Source: Novosphingobium sp. PP1Y (GTDB lineage Bacteria > Pseudomonadota > Alphaproteobacteria > Sphingomonadales > Sphingomonadaceae). From it: a DNA stretch of 64,000 nt. A program made the position numbers and the translations under genes. Location of the stretch: contig NC_015583.1 of NCBI RefSeq assembly GCF_000253255.1, positions 1,097,603-1,161,602 on the forward strand. The letters run 5' to 3'. Below the pieces are notes generated by a model. That model had not been told where the DNA came from and searched no databases. It was given only the letters and a program-made list of their open reading frames with translations. This document shows positions 33,414 through 42,429 of the stretch, one piece after another. Each line of letters starts with the position of its first letter. Positions within the stretch are counted from its first letter, which is position 1.

Positions 33414-34974
33414 CGCCTGGAGCCGGCATGGCATGATGAGCGCACCGCATGGAGCGGCGGCGCAGGCCGGGCGCGATATCCTGCGTGCAGGGGGCAGCGC
33501 CATCGAGGCAATGGTGGCGGCTGCAGCGACGATCGCGGTTGTCTATCCCCACATGAATGCCCTTGGCGGGGATGGCTTCTGGCTCATTCATCGCCCCGGA
33601 GAAGTCCCCGTCGCCATCAGCGGGTGCGGCCGCTCGGCGATGCTCGCCACCGATTCATTCTACGAAGGCACCTCCATTCCCGCGCGCGGCGGACCGGCTG
33701 CACTGACGGTGGCAGGCACGATTTCCGGTTGGGCCGAAGCTCTTTCCCTCATGCCCAAGCCGGGCCTGCCGCTCCGCGACCTTCTCGCCGCGGCCATAGC
33801 CCATGCGCGCGAGGGGATCATCGTAACGCGCAGCCAACATGAACTGACCACGGCGAAGGTCGCTGAACTGCAACCCCAGCCCGGCTTTGCCAGGACATTC
33901 ATGCCCGGCGGAAAGGCTCCGGGCCATGGTGAGGTGCTCAGGCAACCCGAACTGGCGGCAACGCTGGAACGGCTCGCGCAAGCGGGACTCAATGACTTCT
34001 ACCGCGGGGACATCGCGCGCAGTCTGGCCAAGGGCCTCGAGGGCACCGGGTCACCCTTGCGCCTTGCCGACCTGGAAAGCCAACGCGCGCAGCGGGTCAC
34101 GCCCCTGTCGGTCCGCTGCGGCAAGGCGACCCTGTTCAATCATCCACCGCCGACGCAAGGCGTTGCCTCGCTCATGATCCTCGCCCTGATGGACCGGCTT
34201 GCCCTGGGTGAGCGGGATAGCTTCGCCCATGTCCATGCCGCAGTCGAGGCGACCAAGCGTGCGTTTCTGTTGCGTGACGCCCACGTCGGCGATCCTGCCT
34301 TCATGGCGCTCGATCCGCGCCAGTGGCTCGAGCCTTCCTTCCTTGCCAAAGAGGCGGGCCGGATCGACCCGGCGCGCGCCCTGCCTTGGCCGGTGGAGGC
34401 ATCGACAGGCGATACCATCTGGATGGGGGCTGCGGACCGCGATGGAACGGTCGTCAGCTTTATTCAGAGTATATTCTGGGAGTTCGGATCGGGTGTCGTC
34501 GTGGATGGCACCGGCGTGCTCTGGCAGAACCGGGGCAGCAGCTTCACCCTGACCGATGGGCCGAATCGCCTCTCTCCGGGACGCTTGCCATTTCACACGC
34601 TCAATCCCGCCCTCGCTCTGTTCGATGATGGCCGGGTGATGTCTTACGGAACGATGGGCGGGGACGGCCAGCCGCAGACGCAGGCTGCCATCTTTTCCCG
34701 CTATGCCTTTTACGGCCAGGGGCTTCAGGAGGCCATATCGGCGCCGCGCTGGCTTCTCGGAAAAACCTGGGGCGAGGAATCGGCAACGCTCAAGCTGGAA
34801 AGCCGTTTTCCGGCGGCCCTGTTCGACAGTCTCGCTCAGGCGGGGCACGTCGTCGAGTGTTTGCCGGCCTATTCGGATACAATGGGTCATGCAGGAGCAG
34901 TCATCGTCCATGGCGATGGACGCTTCGAAGGTGCATCCGATCCACGCGCGGATGGCTGCGCCGTACCGGCCTGA
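33403..34974 (+). CDS. Gamma-glutamyltransferase-fold Ntn hydrolase, HpxW-like
   Basis: The 523-residue protein (ATG at 33403) belongs to the gamma-glutamyltransferase family. Landmarks are DILRAGGSAIEAMVAAAATIAVVYPHMNALGGDGF, the self-cleavage and nucleophile Thr in STGDTIWMGAADRDGTVVS, SIFWEFGSG, and the late GGDGQPQTQA segment. No signal peptide is seen, unlike periplasmic GGT. HpxW of Klebsiella is a cytoplasmic member that hydrolyses oxamate to oxalate and ammonia; linkage here to an HpxZ homologue makes an HpxW-like reaction plausible. It overlaps the amidohydrolase gene by 11 bases. Substrate assignment is an inference from context. Confidence 0.85.
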   Translation: MQNSAWSRHGMMSAPHGAAAQAGRDILRAGGSAIEAMVAAAATIAVVYPHMNALGGDGFWLIHRPGEVPVAISGCGRSAMLATDSFYEGTSIPARGGPAALTVAGTISGWAEALSLMPKPGLPLRDLLAAAIAHAREGIIVTRSQHELTTAKVAELQPQPGFARTFMPGGKAPGHGEVLRQPELAATLERLAQAGLNDFYRGDIARSLAKGLEGTGSPLRLADLESQRAQRVTPLSVRCGKATLFNHPPPTQGVASLMILALMDRLALGERDSFAHVHAAVEATKRAFLLRDAHVGDPAFMALDPRQWLEPSFLAKEAGRIDPARALPWPVEASTGDTIWMGAADRDGTVVSFIQSIFWEFGSGVVVDGTGVLWQNRGSSFTLTDGPNRLSPGRLPFHTLNPALALFDDGRVMSYGTMGGDGQPQTQAAIFSRYAFYGQGLQEAISAPRWLLGKTWGEESATLKLESRFPAALFDSLAQAGHVVECLPAYSDTMGHAGAVIVHGDGRFEGASDPRADGCAVPA

Positions 34975-35123
34975 ACCGATCTTAGGCCTGGCACGCCGTG
35001 TTCACAGCGGGTGGAACGCCACTAACCTGCACCGGAACTCACCCCGTCCGGCATGGCCGATAAAGCAAATGGCGACGCGAGCCTGTGCCCGCGCCGCCAT
35101 CGCTGGAGTATCCCTGTAGCGGT

Positions 35124-35753
35124 TTACTTGAAGCGCACGCCGATACCGCCCATCACGCGGTGGCGGGCCGAGTGGCCGTGGTAGTCCGAGAAGACGTACT
35201 GGACGTTGGCGTAGATCGGGGTCGAGCCCTTGACGACGTCATACTCGACGCCGCCACCGACCTGGTAGCCGTCTGCGCGGTAGTGATCATAGACGAGCTG
35301 GTTGCCGTCGGCATCGTCGATGCGGCGGCGCTGTTCGCCGTTGACGTAACCGGCCTTGCCGAAGATCAGCAGGTCAGGCGTGGCCAGATAGCCGGCGCGC
35401 ACTGCGGCGCCCCATTCCTCGAAAGCCTTGTGGCAGATGCTGTTGGTGTCGGGCAGGTCGGTGCAGTTCTCGGCCCAGTTATTGGCGCGCCAGTAGCTGC
35501 CCTCGGCACCGATCACGAAACGCTCGCCCATGGTGCCGTCGAAGCCGACCGTGGCGCCGTAGCCGAAATTGGTGTCATGGTTGCCTTCGGACTGGAACCG
35601 GTCGCCACCGACGTTGCCCTCAACGCGAATGCCGCGGAAGGTTGTGCCGCCGCCGGTTGCTGCCGAGTCCGCGTCGCCCGACTGCGCAAGGGCTGGCTGG
35701 GCCAGGACCATCACGGCAGCAGCAGCGAGCGTGGAAGTGAATGTCTTGATCAT
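35124..35753 (-). CDS. Outer membrane beta-barrel protein (Opa/OmpA-barrel type)
   Basis: The 209-residue product has a signal peptide (MIKTFTSTLAAAAVMVLAQP, then ALAQ) and a series of short amphipathic strands with aromatic girdles (FRGIRVEGNVGGDRF, FGYGATVGFDG, YQVGGGVEYDV, VMGGIGVRFK). The C-terminal Phe-Lys and glycine pattern fit an eight-stranded barrel. I start it at the ATG at 35753 with AGGGA upstream. It stands alone. Function cannot be told; many sphingomonads have several such barrels. Confidence 0.85.
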   Translation of the reverse strand: MIKTFTSTLAAAAVMVLAQPALAQSGDADSAATGGGTTFRGIRVEGNVGGDRFQSEGNHDTNFGYGATVGFDGTMGERFVIGAEGSYWRANNWAENCTDLPDTNSICHKAFEEWGAAVRAGYLATPDLLIFGKAGYVNGEQRRRIDDADGNQLVYDHYRADGYQVGGGVEYDVVKGSTPIYANVQYVFSDYHGHSARHRVMGGIGVRFK

Positions 35754-35912
35754 GTAGTTTTCCCTGATGTCATTTCTGTCATAAACACCGGGCAAAACAG
35801 GCAAGCGCATTGAAAGTTCCCGATAAACTGATGAGATTCTCGAGATTTATGCTTAACTGAAATTAACCGGCATCGCGAAACCCGCCTCGATCCGACAGAT
35901 TGCGGAGATCGA

Positions 35913-36215
35913 ATGAACCTCATCGAACATGCCTTCTGGGCCCTGGCGATCCAGACCGTGGTTGGCCTTTTTACGCGCAACTGGTGGGCCGGCGCGGCTC
36001 TCGCCTGCGGCTATTTCCTCGGCCGCGAAATGGCCCAGGCCGAGTATCGCTGGATCGAGCAGTTCGGCCACGGCCTGCGCGCCAACATGCCCTGGTGGGG
36101 CGCCTTCGATGGCCGCGTCTGGCCCAAGGCAGACCAGTTCGCCGACTGGATCGGGCCGATCCTCTCGACCTGTTCGCTGGCGTTGGTGATGGGGCGAAGG
36201 CGGAAGAGCGACTGA
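35913..36215 (+). CDS. Small membrane protein of unknown function
   Basis: The 100-residue product starts at an ATG with GGAG upstream. Two hydrophobic stretches lie near residues 5-35 (HAFWALAIQTVVGLFT, WAGAALACGYFLG) and a third near 80-92 (GPILSTCSLALVMG). The middle is rich in Trp, Gln and Ala (REMAQAEYRWIEQFG). Similar small proteins are seen in prophages and in sphingomonad genomes, but I cannot name a family. It ends three bases before the stop of the convergent nucleoside-hydrolase gene. Confidence 0.65.
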   Translation: MNLIEHAFWALAIQTVVGLFTRNWWAGAALACGYFLGREMAQAEYRWIEQFGHGLRANMPWWGAFDGRVWPKADQFADWIGPILSTCSLALVMGRRRKSD

Positions 36216-36218
36216 TGC

Positions 36219-37250
36219 CTAGACGGTGGGTCCCATGGCTTTGAACTTGGCCACCATGTCCCGGATCGTGAGAGTGGAATCGACGGTTCTGTAGACCCGC
36301 ATCGGCCTTCCGCCCGGGTTCTCCTCATAGTGACCGTCTACAGCGAGGCGCGGGGTGGGCTTGAGGATATAACGGCTCGATGCCGGATCGGGCTGGATAG
36401 GGGTCATCAACGCGGTCAGCGTCACCAGCGGGCTGTCACCCAGCACATATACCTCGCTGGAAGGGGGCGTGGGGAAGCCCGGAATCTTCGCCAGCGCATC
36501 CGCCATGTTATCGAGCTCCCGCTTGAGATGGCCGACCAGTGGGCTGACAGCGGCCAGTTCGTTCAGCTCTGCGAGAGAGAACAGCACCTGGCGATAGACG
36601 TCGCGGGGCACTTGCCAGATCTCGATGTCGGATTCGTTGAAGACGATCCGGGCGGCCAAGGTGTCCACGGAGAAATTGAATTCCGCTTCGTCGGGTCCGG
36701 GGGGCGGATAGGCGAACCCGGGATGTTCGCGCCCGCCGATCCAGACGAGTTTGAGGCGCCGGCCGATCTTCGGTTCGGCGAGCCAGGCAAGGGCGAGTTC
36801 GGTCAGGCTGGCCCCTGCAGCGTAGAACAACGGTTCGTCAGCGTCCTCGCGCATCGCCTCACGCACTATGGCAGCGCTCGCCGGGCTGGGCTTCCAGTCG
36901 GAGCGCGATGCAATTGGCAGCTCTGCCCCGGCGAGGATCGGCGGCCGCTGCGCAAGGTTCATCACCTCCATCAGTTCCTGCGCCTTGGCCGCACCGGCTG
37001 TGGCTGAAGCCGGGCCGCCAAATTTCACGGGCAAGTGCGAGGAGACGACCAGCGGGATCGTGGCCGAAGGACTGAGCAAATGATGCGCCAGCTGAAACAG
37101 GCCGTCCGGATCGCCGGCAAAGTCGTTGTCGATGATGACACGGGCAATGGCACGCTTTCCGGCAGCAGTTGCAAGCCCGCCGCTTGCCACCGCGGCCAAG
37201 AACGCGCCGGTCGATCCGATGAAGACCCTGCGGTTCAGGTGCATTGCCAT
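36219..37250 (-). CDS. Exported nucleoside hydrolase-like protein
   Basis: The 343-residue protein begins with a probable Tat signal (LNRRVFIGSTGAFLAAVASG) and then the calcium-binding start of nucleoside hydrolases in the form IIDNDFAGDPDGLFQLAH. LILAGAELPI-like PPILAGAELPI, ASLTELALAWL and VWIGGREHP follow the family order. The usual DTDxxxDD reads DNDFAGDPD, so the metal site is altered but not lost. It would cleave N-glycosidic bonds of ribonucleosides in the periplasm. AAGGAAAA lies before the ATG. No operon partner is seen. Confidence 0.8.
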   Translation of the reverse strand: MAMHLNRRVFIGSTGAFLAAVASGGLATAAGKRAIARVIIDNDFAGDPDGLFQLAHHLLSPSATIPLVVSSHLPVKFGGPASATAGAAKAQELMEVMNLAQRPPILAGAELPIASRSDWKPSPASAAIVREAMREDADEPLFYAAGASLTELALAWLAEPKIGRRLKLVWIGGREHPGFAYPPPGPDEAEFNFSVDTLAARIVFNESDIEIWQVPRDVYRQVLFSLAELNELAAVSPLVGHLKRELDNMADALAKIPGFPTPPSSEVYVLGDSPLVTLTALMTPIQPDPASSRYILKPTPRLAVDGHYEENPGGRPMRVYRTVDSTLTIRDMVAKFKAMGPTV

Positions 37251-37391
37251 GGTTTTCCTTTTCCCTGCTTTCAGTGACGGTGAGAATAGACGTCAGGAAT
37301 TTGCAGGGGAAATAAGGAAATTACCGTTTCCCATAGCTTTGGCCTATGTCGGAAACGAACATCAAGCCATGTCGAGACCCTTGTCCTGCGC

Positions 37392-38429
37392 TCATGCCCC
37401 CGCATCAGTCGGGCGGCGATGACCGGCGGGTTTCCAGGGCTGGCCGATGCGGGCTTCGAAGCGGTCCCGGAAGGACCATAACCAGCCAATGCGCCGTTCC
37501 GCGATGCCGGGCAGGCTGAGCAGGTCGCCGCCGAGCCAGGGCAGGAAGGGATTGCGGCGGGCGTAGGACCAGATCTCCACGCGTTCGCCGCTGCTTTCCG
37601 CTTTCCCGCGGGCGTGGAAGCCGCCGGTATCGGCCACTACCAGCGTATTGGCGGGCAGGGCGAGCGGTTCGGCCTGACCCAGGCCCATGTCTTCGAGGTC
37701 CTGCGGCGTCACACGCGGCGAGCCGCGCGCCGAAAGTCGGTCGATCGACTTGGCGTCGCGCAGGCTGCGCCGCTTTTCCCAGGCAAGCCGGGCTTCGTCG
37801 AAGCGGTGTGAGCCGCGCACGTAAGTGAAGGGGCCTTCCTCGACCGAAACGGGATTGAGGAACAGCCACGCCTTCATCGATGCGTGGAAGCTGTCCGCGT
37901 GGACGGACTCCTGCGGATCGGGTTCGTTGCCGCCGCAATGGCTGACGATTGTCTGGATGTAGTGCAGCGGTGTCGTGCGGAAACCGGCCACGTAGTGGAA
38001 GAGCGCAAGCAGATCCTTGCGCGCCAGCAAGGCCCGCAAGGCCGGAATGGCTGAAAGCATCTGCGGGTCGATCGCCATGCGGCGGGTGATCGCATCGCCC
38101 TGGCGCATCTCGCGCGCGGGGCCTTCATAAGCGAGAAGGGCCGCGCGCAGGGCAGGGAATTCGGCAGGCGGGACGACATCGTGCACGACGACGAAACCGT
38201 CGCGCTCAAACGCCTCGCGCCAGTCGGGACGCAGCTTTCCGGCAAGGCGGCGGCGGCGCCAGCGGCACAGCGCATCGGCAAGGCGCACCCGGGAGCGGTG
38301 CAGGCCCCAGCGGTTCAGCCGGTTCGAACCGATCAGCGGATTGTCGAGGAAGCTCTTGGCGGACGTCATCAACTGCAGCGCCCATACAGGGGAGAGCAGG
38401 ATCGTCTTTGCCTTGGCCCGGACCGTCAT
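37392..38429 (-). CDS. Phytanoyl-CoA dioxygenase (PhyH) family protein
   Basis: The 345-residue protein has the double-stranded beta-helix of Fe(II)/2-oxoglutarate oxygenases. The iron ligands are visible as HxD in SVHADSFHASMKAWLFLNPV and the distal His in DTGGFHARG. The segment VEEGPFTYVRGSHR is typical of PhyH. The N-terminal 60 residues are basic and specific to this group. It is divergent from a second oxygenase (AspH family) and stands next to kdsA, so hydroxylation of a glycan or lipid precursor is possible. The substrate is not known. Confidence 0.85.
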   Translation of the reverse strand: MTVRAKAKTILLSPVWALQLMTSAKSFLDNPLIGSNRLNRWGLHRSRVRLADALCRWRRRRLAGKLRPDWREAFERDGFVVVHDVVPPAEFPALRAALLAYEGPAREMRQGDAITRRMAIDPQMLSAIPALRALLARKDLLALFHYVAGFRTTPLHYIQTIVSHCGGNEPDPQESVHADSFHASMKAWLFLNPVSVEEGPFTYVRGSHRFDEARLAWEKRRSLRDAKSIDRLSARGSPRVTPQDLEDMGLGQAEPLALPANTLVVADTGGFHARGKAESSGERVEIWSYARRNPFLPWLGGDLLSLPGIAERRIGWLWSFRDRFEARIGQPWKPAGHRRPTDAGA

Positions 38430-38612
38430 GCCCGGTCCATCTCATTGCTGCGCATCGCTCCCCCTTGCCGCCAAGCGAGGGGTGATGGCAAGCCCATCCG
38501 GACAGTCCTGCGTCCCGATCGCTCTGGACAAGGCGATTGCGGTCATGGAAAATTCCGCGCGGACGGGTATAGGCCGACCTTTGAAACATGATCATCAAAA
38601 TGGAGCCGGTTC

Positions 38613-39383
38613 TTGAACTGGAACGAAACACTCAAGTCACGCGGGTGGAAAGTCCCCTTCATCAACAAGTCACTGTTCCAGATCGGCAAAGAACTGCGCC
38701 CCAAGATCGACGGTGTGATCATGCGCGATTCCCGGATCCCCGACAGTGCAGTTCAGGACAAGAGCTTCTTTGCCTGGATTCCGCGGCTCGAGGCGCGCTG
38801 GCAGGACATTCGCGACGAGGCATTGCGGATCCGCGCAGAGGATATTCCCTCCCTGGGCGACATCTCGTTCGATCACGGCCGCATTGCCGCCGACAAGCGC
38901 TGGCGCGCATTCTTCCTCAAGGGCTATGGCTACCGCATGGAGGCCAATGCGGCCCGTGCGCCGGTCACTGCGGCCTTGCTCGACAAGGTGCCCGGCCTCG
39001 TCACGGCGAACTTCTCGGTGCTGGAGGCGGGAGGCCACATTCCCCGGCACTGGGGCATGACCAAGGGCATGCTGACCTACCATCTCACGCTGCGCGCCCC
39101 GCGGGATTGGGACAAGTGCCGCATGCACCTGGAGGAAGGCGAAGCCGTCCATGTCCTCAACTGGCAGGACGGGCAGTCCTTCCTGTTCGACGACATGTTC
39201 AACCACGAAGTCTGGAACGAGACCGGGGAAGACCGCTATGTCCTGCTCATCCAGATCAAGCGGCCCTGTCGCTGGCGCGGCAACCTGATACAGAACCTTT
39301 TCCTGTTCGGCGTGCGTCATTCCCGCTTCGTGCAGGACATCCGCAAGGCGATCGAGAAGGCCGGCGGGCGCGTCGCGGGTTGA
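38613..39383 (+). CDS. Aspartyl/asparaginyl beta-hydroxylase family (LpxO-like) oxygenase
   Basis: The 256-residue protein has the AspH/LpxO signature: HIPRHWGMTKGMLTYHLTLRAP, with the first iron-binding His, a 2-oxoglutarate-binding region, and LFDDMFNHEVWNETGEDRYVLLIQ with the second His. In other bacteria LpxO hydroxylates acyl chains of lipid A; that role is likely but not proven here. The start is a TTG at 38613 with GGAG eight to eleven bases upstream. It is convergent with kdsA. Confidence 0.85.
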   Translation: MNWNETLKSRGWKVPFINKSLFQIGKELRPKIDGVIMRDSRIPDSAVQDKSFFAWIPRLEARWQDIRDEALRIRAEDIPSLGDISFDHGRIAADKRWRAFFLKGYGYRMEANAARAPVTAALLDKVPGLVTANFSVLEAGGHIPRHWGMTKGMLTYHLTLRAPRDWDKCRMHLEEGEAVHVLNWQDGQSFLFDDMFNHEVWNETGEDRYVLLIQIKRPCRWRGNLIQNLFLFGVRHSRFVQDIRKAIEKAGGRVAG

Positions 39384-39455
39384 GGCGTGCTGCCTGGCCC
39401 GGTCCGCTGTTAGCCGCGTGACTTAGGATTGCTTCGCCGACAGCTGCTTACCCGG

Positions 39456-40286
39456 TCAAAGGTCCTTGGTGACCGAATCGATGGCCTGCAATTTCTGCAG
39501 CAGGGGCGCAAAGTCGGCGAGGGGCAGGGCATTGGGGCCGTCCGAAAGCGCCTTGTCCGGGTCCGGATGGGTTTCCATAAACAGGCCCGCGACACCCGCG
39601 GCGACGGCGGCGCGGGCCAGCAGGGGCACGAATTCGCGCTGGCCGCCCGAGCGTTCGCCCAAGCCGCCCGGCTGCTGCACCGAATGCGTCGCGTCGAACA
39701 CGACCGGGCAACCGGTGTCGGCCATGATCGAAAGCCCGCGCATGTCGCTGACGAGAGTGTTGTAACCGAACGAGGTGCCGCGTTCGCAAAGCATGAAATT
39801 GTCCGGCTCGAGATCGGCGGCGGCAGCGGCATTGCGCGCCTTGGCGACGACCTGCTGCATGTCGGCGGGCGCCATGAACTGCGCCTTCTTGATGTTGACC
39901 GGCTTGCCCGACCGGGCAACGGCCGCGATGAAATCGGTCTGGCGCGCAAGGAACGCGGGGGTCTGCAACACGTCGACCACTTCGGCGACAGGCGCGACCT
40001 GCGCCGGTTCATGCACGTCGGTCAGCACGGGAAGGCCGGTTTCGCTGCGCACTTTTTCCAGGATGCGCAGGCCCTCGTCCATGCCAAGCCCGCGGAAGGA
40101 GCGGTCGGAACTGCGATTGGCCTTGTCGAACGAGCTTTTGAAAATGAGCAGCAGGCCGAGTTTGCGCGCCACATCAGCAAGATGCTCGGCCACGGAAAGT
40201 GCCAGCGCCTCACTTTCGATAACGCAGGGTCCGGCTATCGCGAATAAAGGGCGGTTCGTCCCAATCTCACGGTTGCACAAAAGCAT
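39456..40286 (-). CDS. kdsA: 3-deoxy-8-phosphooctulonate (Kdo-8-P) synthase
   Basis: The 276-residue enzyme condenses arabinose-5-phosphate with phosphoenolpyruvate to Kdo-8-phosphate in the cytoplasm. Family motifs: AGPCVIES at the N-terminus, FKSSFDKANRSS, the GTSFGYNTLVSDMRG segment, FDATHSVQQPGG, and METHPDPDKALSDGPN. The Cys in AGPC matches the metal ligand of the metal-dependent class (Aquifex type), where E. coli KdsA has Asn, so this enzyme should need a divalent metal. It is divergent from kpsF, which makes its substrate. Confidence 0.95.
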   Translation of the reverse strand: MLLCNREIGTNRPLFAIAGPCVIESEALALSVAEHLADVARKLGLLLIFKSSFDKANRSSDRSFRGLGMDEGLRILEKVRSETGLPVLTDVHEPAQVAPVAEVVDVLQTPAFLARQTDFIAAVARSGKPVNIKKAQFMAPADMQQVVAKARNAAAAADLEPDNFMLCERGTSFGYNTLVSDMRGLSIMADTGCPVVFDATHSVQQPGGLGERSGGQREFVPLLARAAVAAGVAGLFMETHPDPDKALSDGPNALPLADFAPLLQKLQAIDSVTKDL

Positions 40287-40515
40287 CGCATCGCACCTTA
40301 AATATCTGAAACATCTAGATCGGAGCTATCTGGGCAGCTATGCTGCATTGCGGTGTTAATCTCGCCCATGACCCTTGGCCCGGTTTGATTGCGCTGGCAA
40401 TCCCCAGCGGCTTCAAATATGCTGCGTCCTCGAATAGGCGTCGTGTGCAAGATTAACTTTAAGTAAAGTTTGCTGCGGTAGCTACATTCAAAAGCGGCGG
40501 TTTTTTAGGGGCATT

Positions 40516-41502
40516 ATGAAAATCGAAGCTTTGCAGACGCGCTATGCTGCATCTGCGCTCAAGACTCTGGATATCGAGATGCAGGCGCTCACGACCTTGC
40601 GTGCTGCGCTGCAAAGTCCGGGCCTCAGCGATGCCGTTGAAAAGGCGATCAATGCCTTTGCCAATACCCGCGGCCGCATCGTCGTTACGGGCATGGGCAA
40701 GAGCGGTCACATCGCGCGCAAGATCGCCGCGACCATGCGCTCCACGGGAACCTCCGCCCTGTTCCTTCACCCCGGAGAGGCGAGCCACGGCGACCTCGGC
40801 GTCATCGGCCGCGACGACGTTGTGCTGGCCATCACCTGGTCGGGCGAGACCAAGGAACTGAACGACATCTTCCACTATTGCCGGCACTACGGCGTGGAAC
40901 TGATCGTCGCGACCGCGCACCCCGACAGCACCGCCGGCCGCGCCGCCGATATCTGCCTGCAGCTGCCTGTCGTGCGCGAAGCCTGCCCGAATGAACTGGC
41001 GCCCACGTCATCGACCACGCTGCAGCTTGTCCTGGGCGACGCCCTGGCCGTGGCCCTGATCGAGGCGCGCGGATTCACGCCTTCGGATTTCCGCGTCTTC
41101 CATCCCGGGGGGCGTCTTGGCGCACAGCTTGCCACCGTGACGGAAATCATGGGCATCGGCGATGCCATCCCGCGGGTTCATCGCAATGCGACGCTGGTCA
41201 ACGCGACGCTGGAAATGAGCCGCAAGCGCTACGGCTGCACGGCAGTGGTCGACGAGAACGACATGCTGGTCGGCGTCTTTACCGATGGCGACCTGCGCCG
41301 CTGCATCGTCGTCAACAATCTGTCGGATACCATCGGCAATCACATGTCCACCGATCCGGTCACCGTCCCCGGTAATGTCCTGCTGCCCGAAGCGCTGCGC
41401 ATCATGAACGACAATTCCGTCTCGGTGCTGTTCGTTGTCGAGGCCGGCAAGCTCGTCGGGGTCGTCCACATGCATGACATCGTGGGTGTCGGCATTGCCT
41501 GA
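40516..41502 (+). CDS. kpsF: D-arabinose-5-phosphate isomerase (KpsF/KdsD)
   Basis: The 328-residue protein interconverts ribulose-5-phosphate and arabinose-5-phosphate, the first step to Kdo. The SIS domain spans about 40-175 (VVTGMGKSGHIARKIAATMRSTGTSALFLHPGEASHGDLG, PTSSTTLQLVLGDALA) and two CBS domains fill 205-328 (MGIGDAIPRV, STDPVTVPGN). AGGGG precedes the ATG. kdsB follows 31 bases later and kdsA is divergent, so the three make the CMP-Kdo supply of the capsule locus. Confidence 0.95.
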   Translation: MKIEALQTRYAASALKTLDIEMQALTTLRAALQSPGLSDAVEKAINAFANTRGRIVVTGMGKSGHIARKIAATMRSTGTSALFLHPGEASHGDLGVIGRDDVVLAITWSGETKELNDIFHYCRHYGVELIVATAHPDSTAGRAADICLQLPVVREACPNELAPTSSTTLQLVLGDALAVALIEARGFTPSDFRVFHPGGRLGAQLATVTEIMGIGDAIPRVHRNATLVNATLEMSRKRYGCTAVVDENDMLVGVFTDGDLRRCIVVNNLSDTIGNHMSTDPVTVPGNVLLPEALRIMNDNSVSVLFVVEAGKLVGVVHMHDIVGVGIA

Positions 41503-41533
41503 AGCCGGGCCGACGCCCCGCGATTTTCATTCC

Positions 41534-42385
41534 ATGGCCGATAGCGCAGATCCGGACGCTGCCGATCTCATCGTCATTCCGGCGCGTTATGGCTCCACCC
41601 GGCTGCCGGGCAAGCCGCTGCTCCCGATAGCCGGTCGCACCCTGCTTGAACGGGTCGTCGCCGTCGCTCGCGGCGCGGCGGCGCAGGCCGGGAATTGCAC
41701 AGTCGTGGTTGCGACCGATGACCAGCGCATCGCCGAACACGCACGCGACCTTGCGGTTCGTGCCGTCATGACGCCCGCTTCGCTCGATTCCGGTTCCGCG
41801 CGCGCCTTTGCCGCGGCCAGCGTGATGGACCGGGCGCCCGGCCTCGTCGTCAATCTGCAGGGCGATGCGCCGTTCATTCCGCCGGGCGTCGTGGCCGGCC
41901 TGATCGAGACCTTGCGCGCGGGTAGCGCCGATGTTGCCACGCCCGTCTATCGTCTGGACTGGGATCGCCTGGATCGGTTGCGCGCGCACAAGCAGACGGC
42001 CCCGTTCAGCGGCACGACTTGCGTGCGCGATGCCAGCGGCAATGCCCTGTGGTTTTCAAAGACCATCATTCCCGCAATCCGCAACGAAGCGAAGCTGCGC
42101 GAGGCAGGGCCGCACTCCCCGGTCTGGCAGCATCTGGGACTTTACGGCTATCGCATGGCTGCGCTCGAATGGTTCGCCCGCAGCGGGCCGACGCCTTGCG
42201 AGCAACTTGAGGGCCTTGAGCAATTGCGCTTCCTCGAAGGGGGGCGGACGATCGCTACGGTCGAAGTGGAGATGCCGCAGCACGCCCTTTCCGGTATCGA
42301 TACCCCTGAAGACCTGGCCCAGGCCGAAGCCGCGATAGCCCGGCTCGGCGATCCCTATCCCCAGGAACCAACCCTTTGCGAATGA
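41534..42385 (+). CDS. kdsB: CMP-Kdo synthetase (3-deoxy-manno-octulosonate cytidylyltransferase)
   Basis: The 283-residue enzyme activates Kdo with CTP. Motifs: VIPARYGSTRLPGKPLLPIAGRTLLERV (nucleotide binding), VVATDDQRI, VNLQGDAPFIPP, WFSKTIIP and HLGLYGYR. The ATG at 41534 gives the normal N-terminus; the frame is open upstream and overlaps kpsF, but that extension has no similarity. The usual segment QGDEPF reads QGDAPF, an Ala in place of Glu near the metal site, so the enzyme may be a capsule-type paralogue with changed kinetics. It lies between kpsF and the phosphatase-fold gene. Confidence 0.93.
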   Translation: MADSADPDAADLIVIPARYGSTRLPGKPLLPIAGRTLLERVVAVARGAAAQAGNCTVVVATDDQRIAEHARDLAVRAVMTPASLDSGSARAFAAASVMDRAPGLVVNLQGDAPFIPPGVVAGLIETLRAGSADVATPVYRLDWDRLDRLRAHKQTAPFSGTTCVRDASGNALWFSKTIIPAIRNEAKLREAGPHSPVWQHLGLYGYRMAALEWFARSGPTPCEQLEGLEQLRFLEGGRTIATVEVEMPQHALSGIDTPEDLAQAEAAIARLGDPYPQEPTLCE

Positions 42386-42429
42386 TCGCTCTTTGCGCCC
42401 GCCGCCGCGTCGGGTAGGCGCCTTGCGTA

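Noticed and set aside
33403..34974. GGT-fold enzyme as a classical periplasmic glutathione hydrolase
   Set aside because: There is no signal peptide and the gene is coupled to an amidohydrolase and near an hpxZ homologue, so an HpxW-like role fits better.
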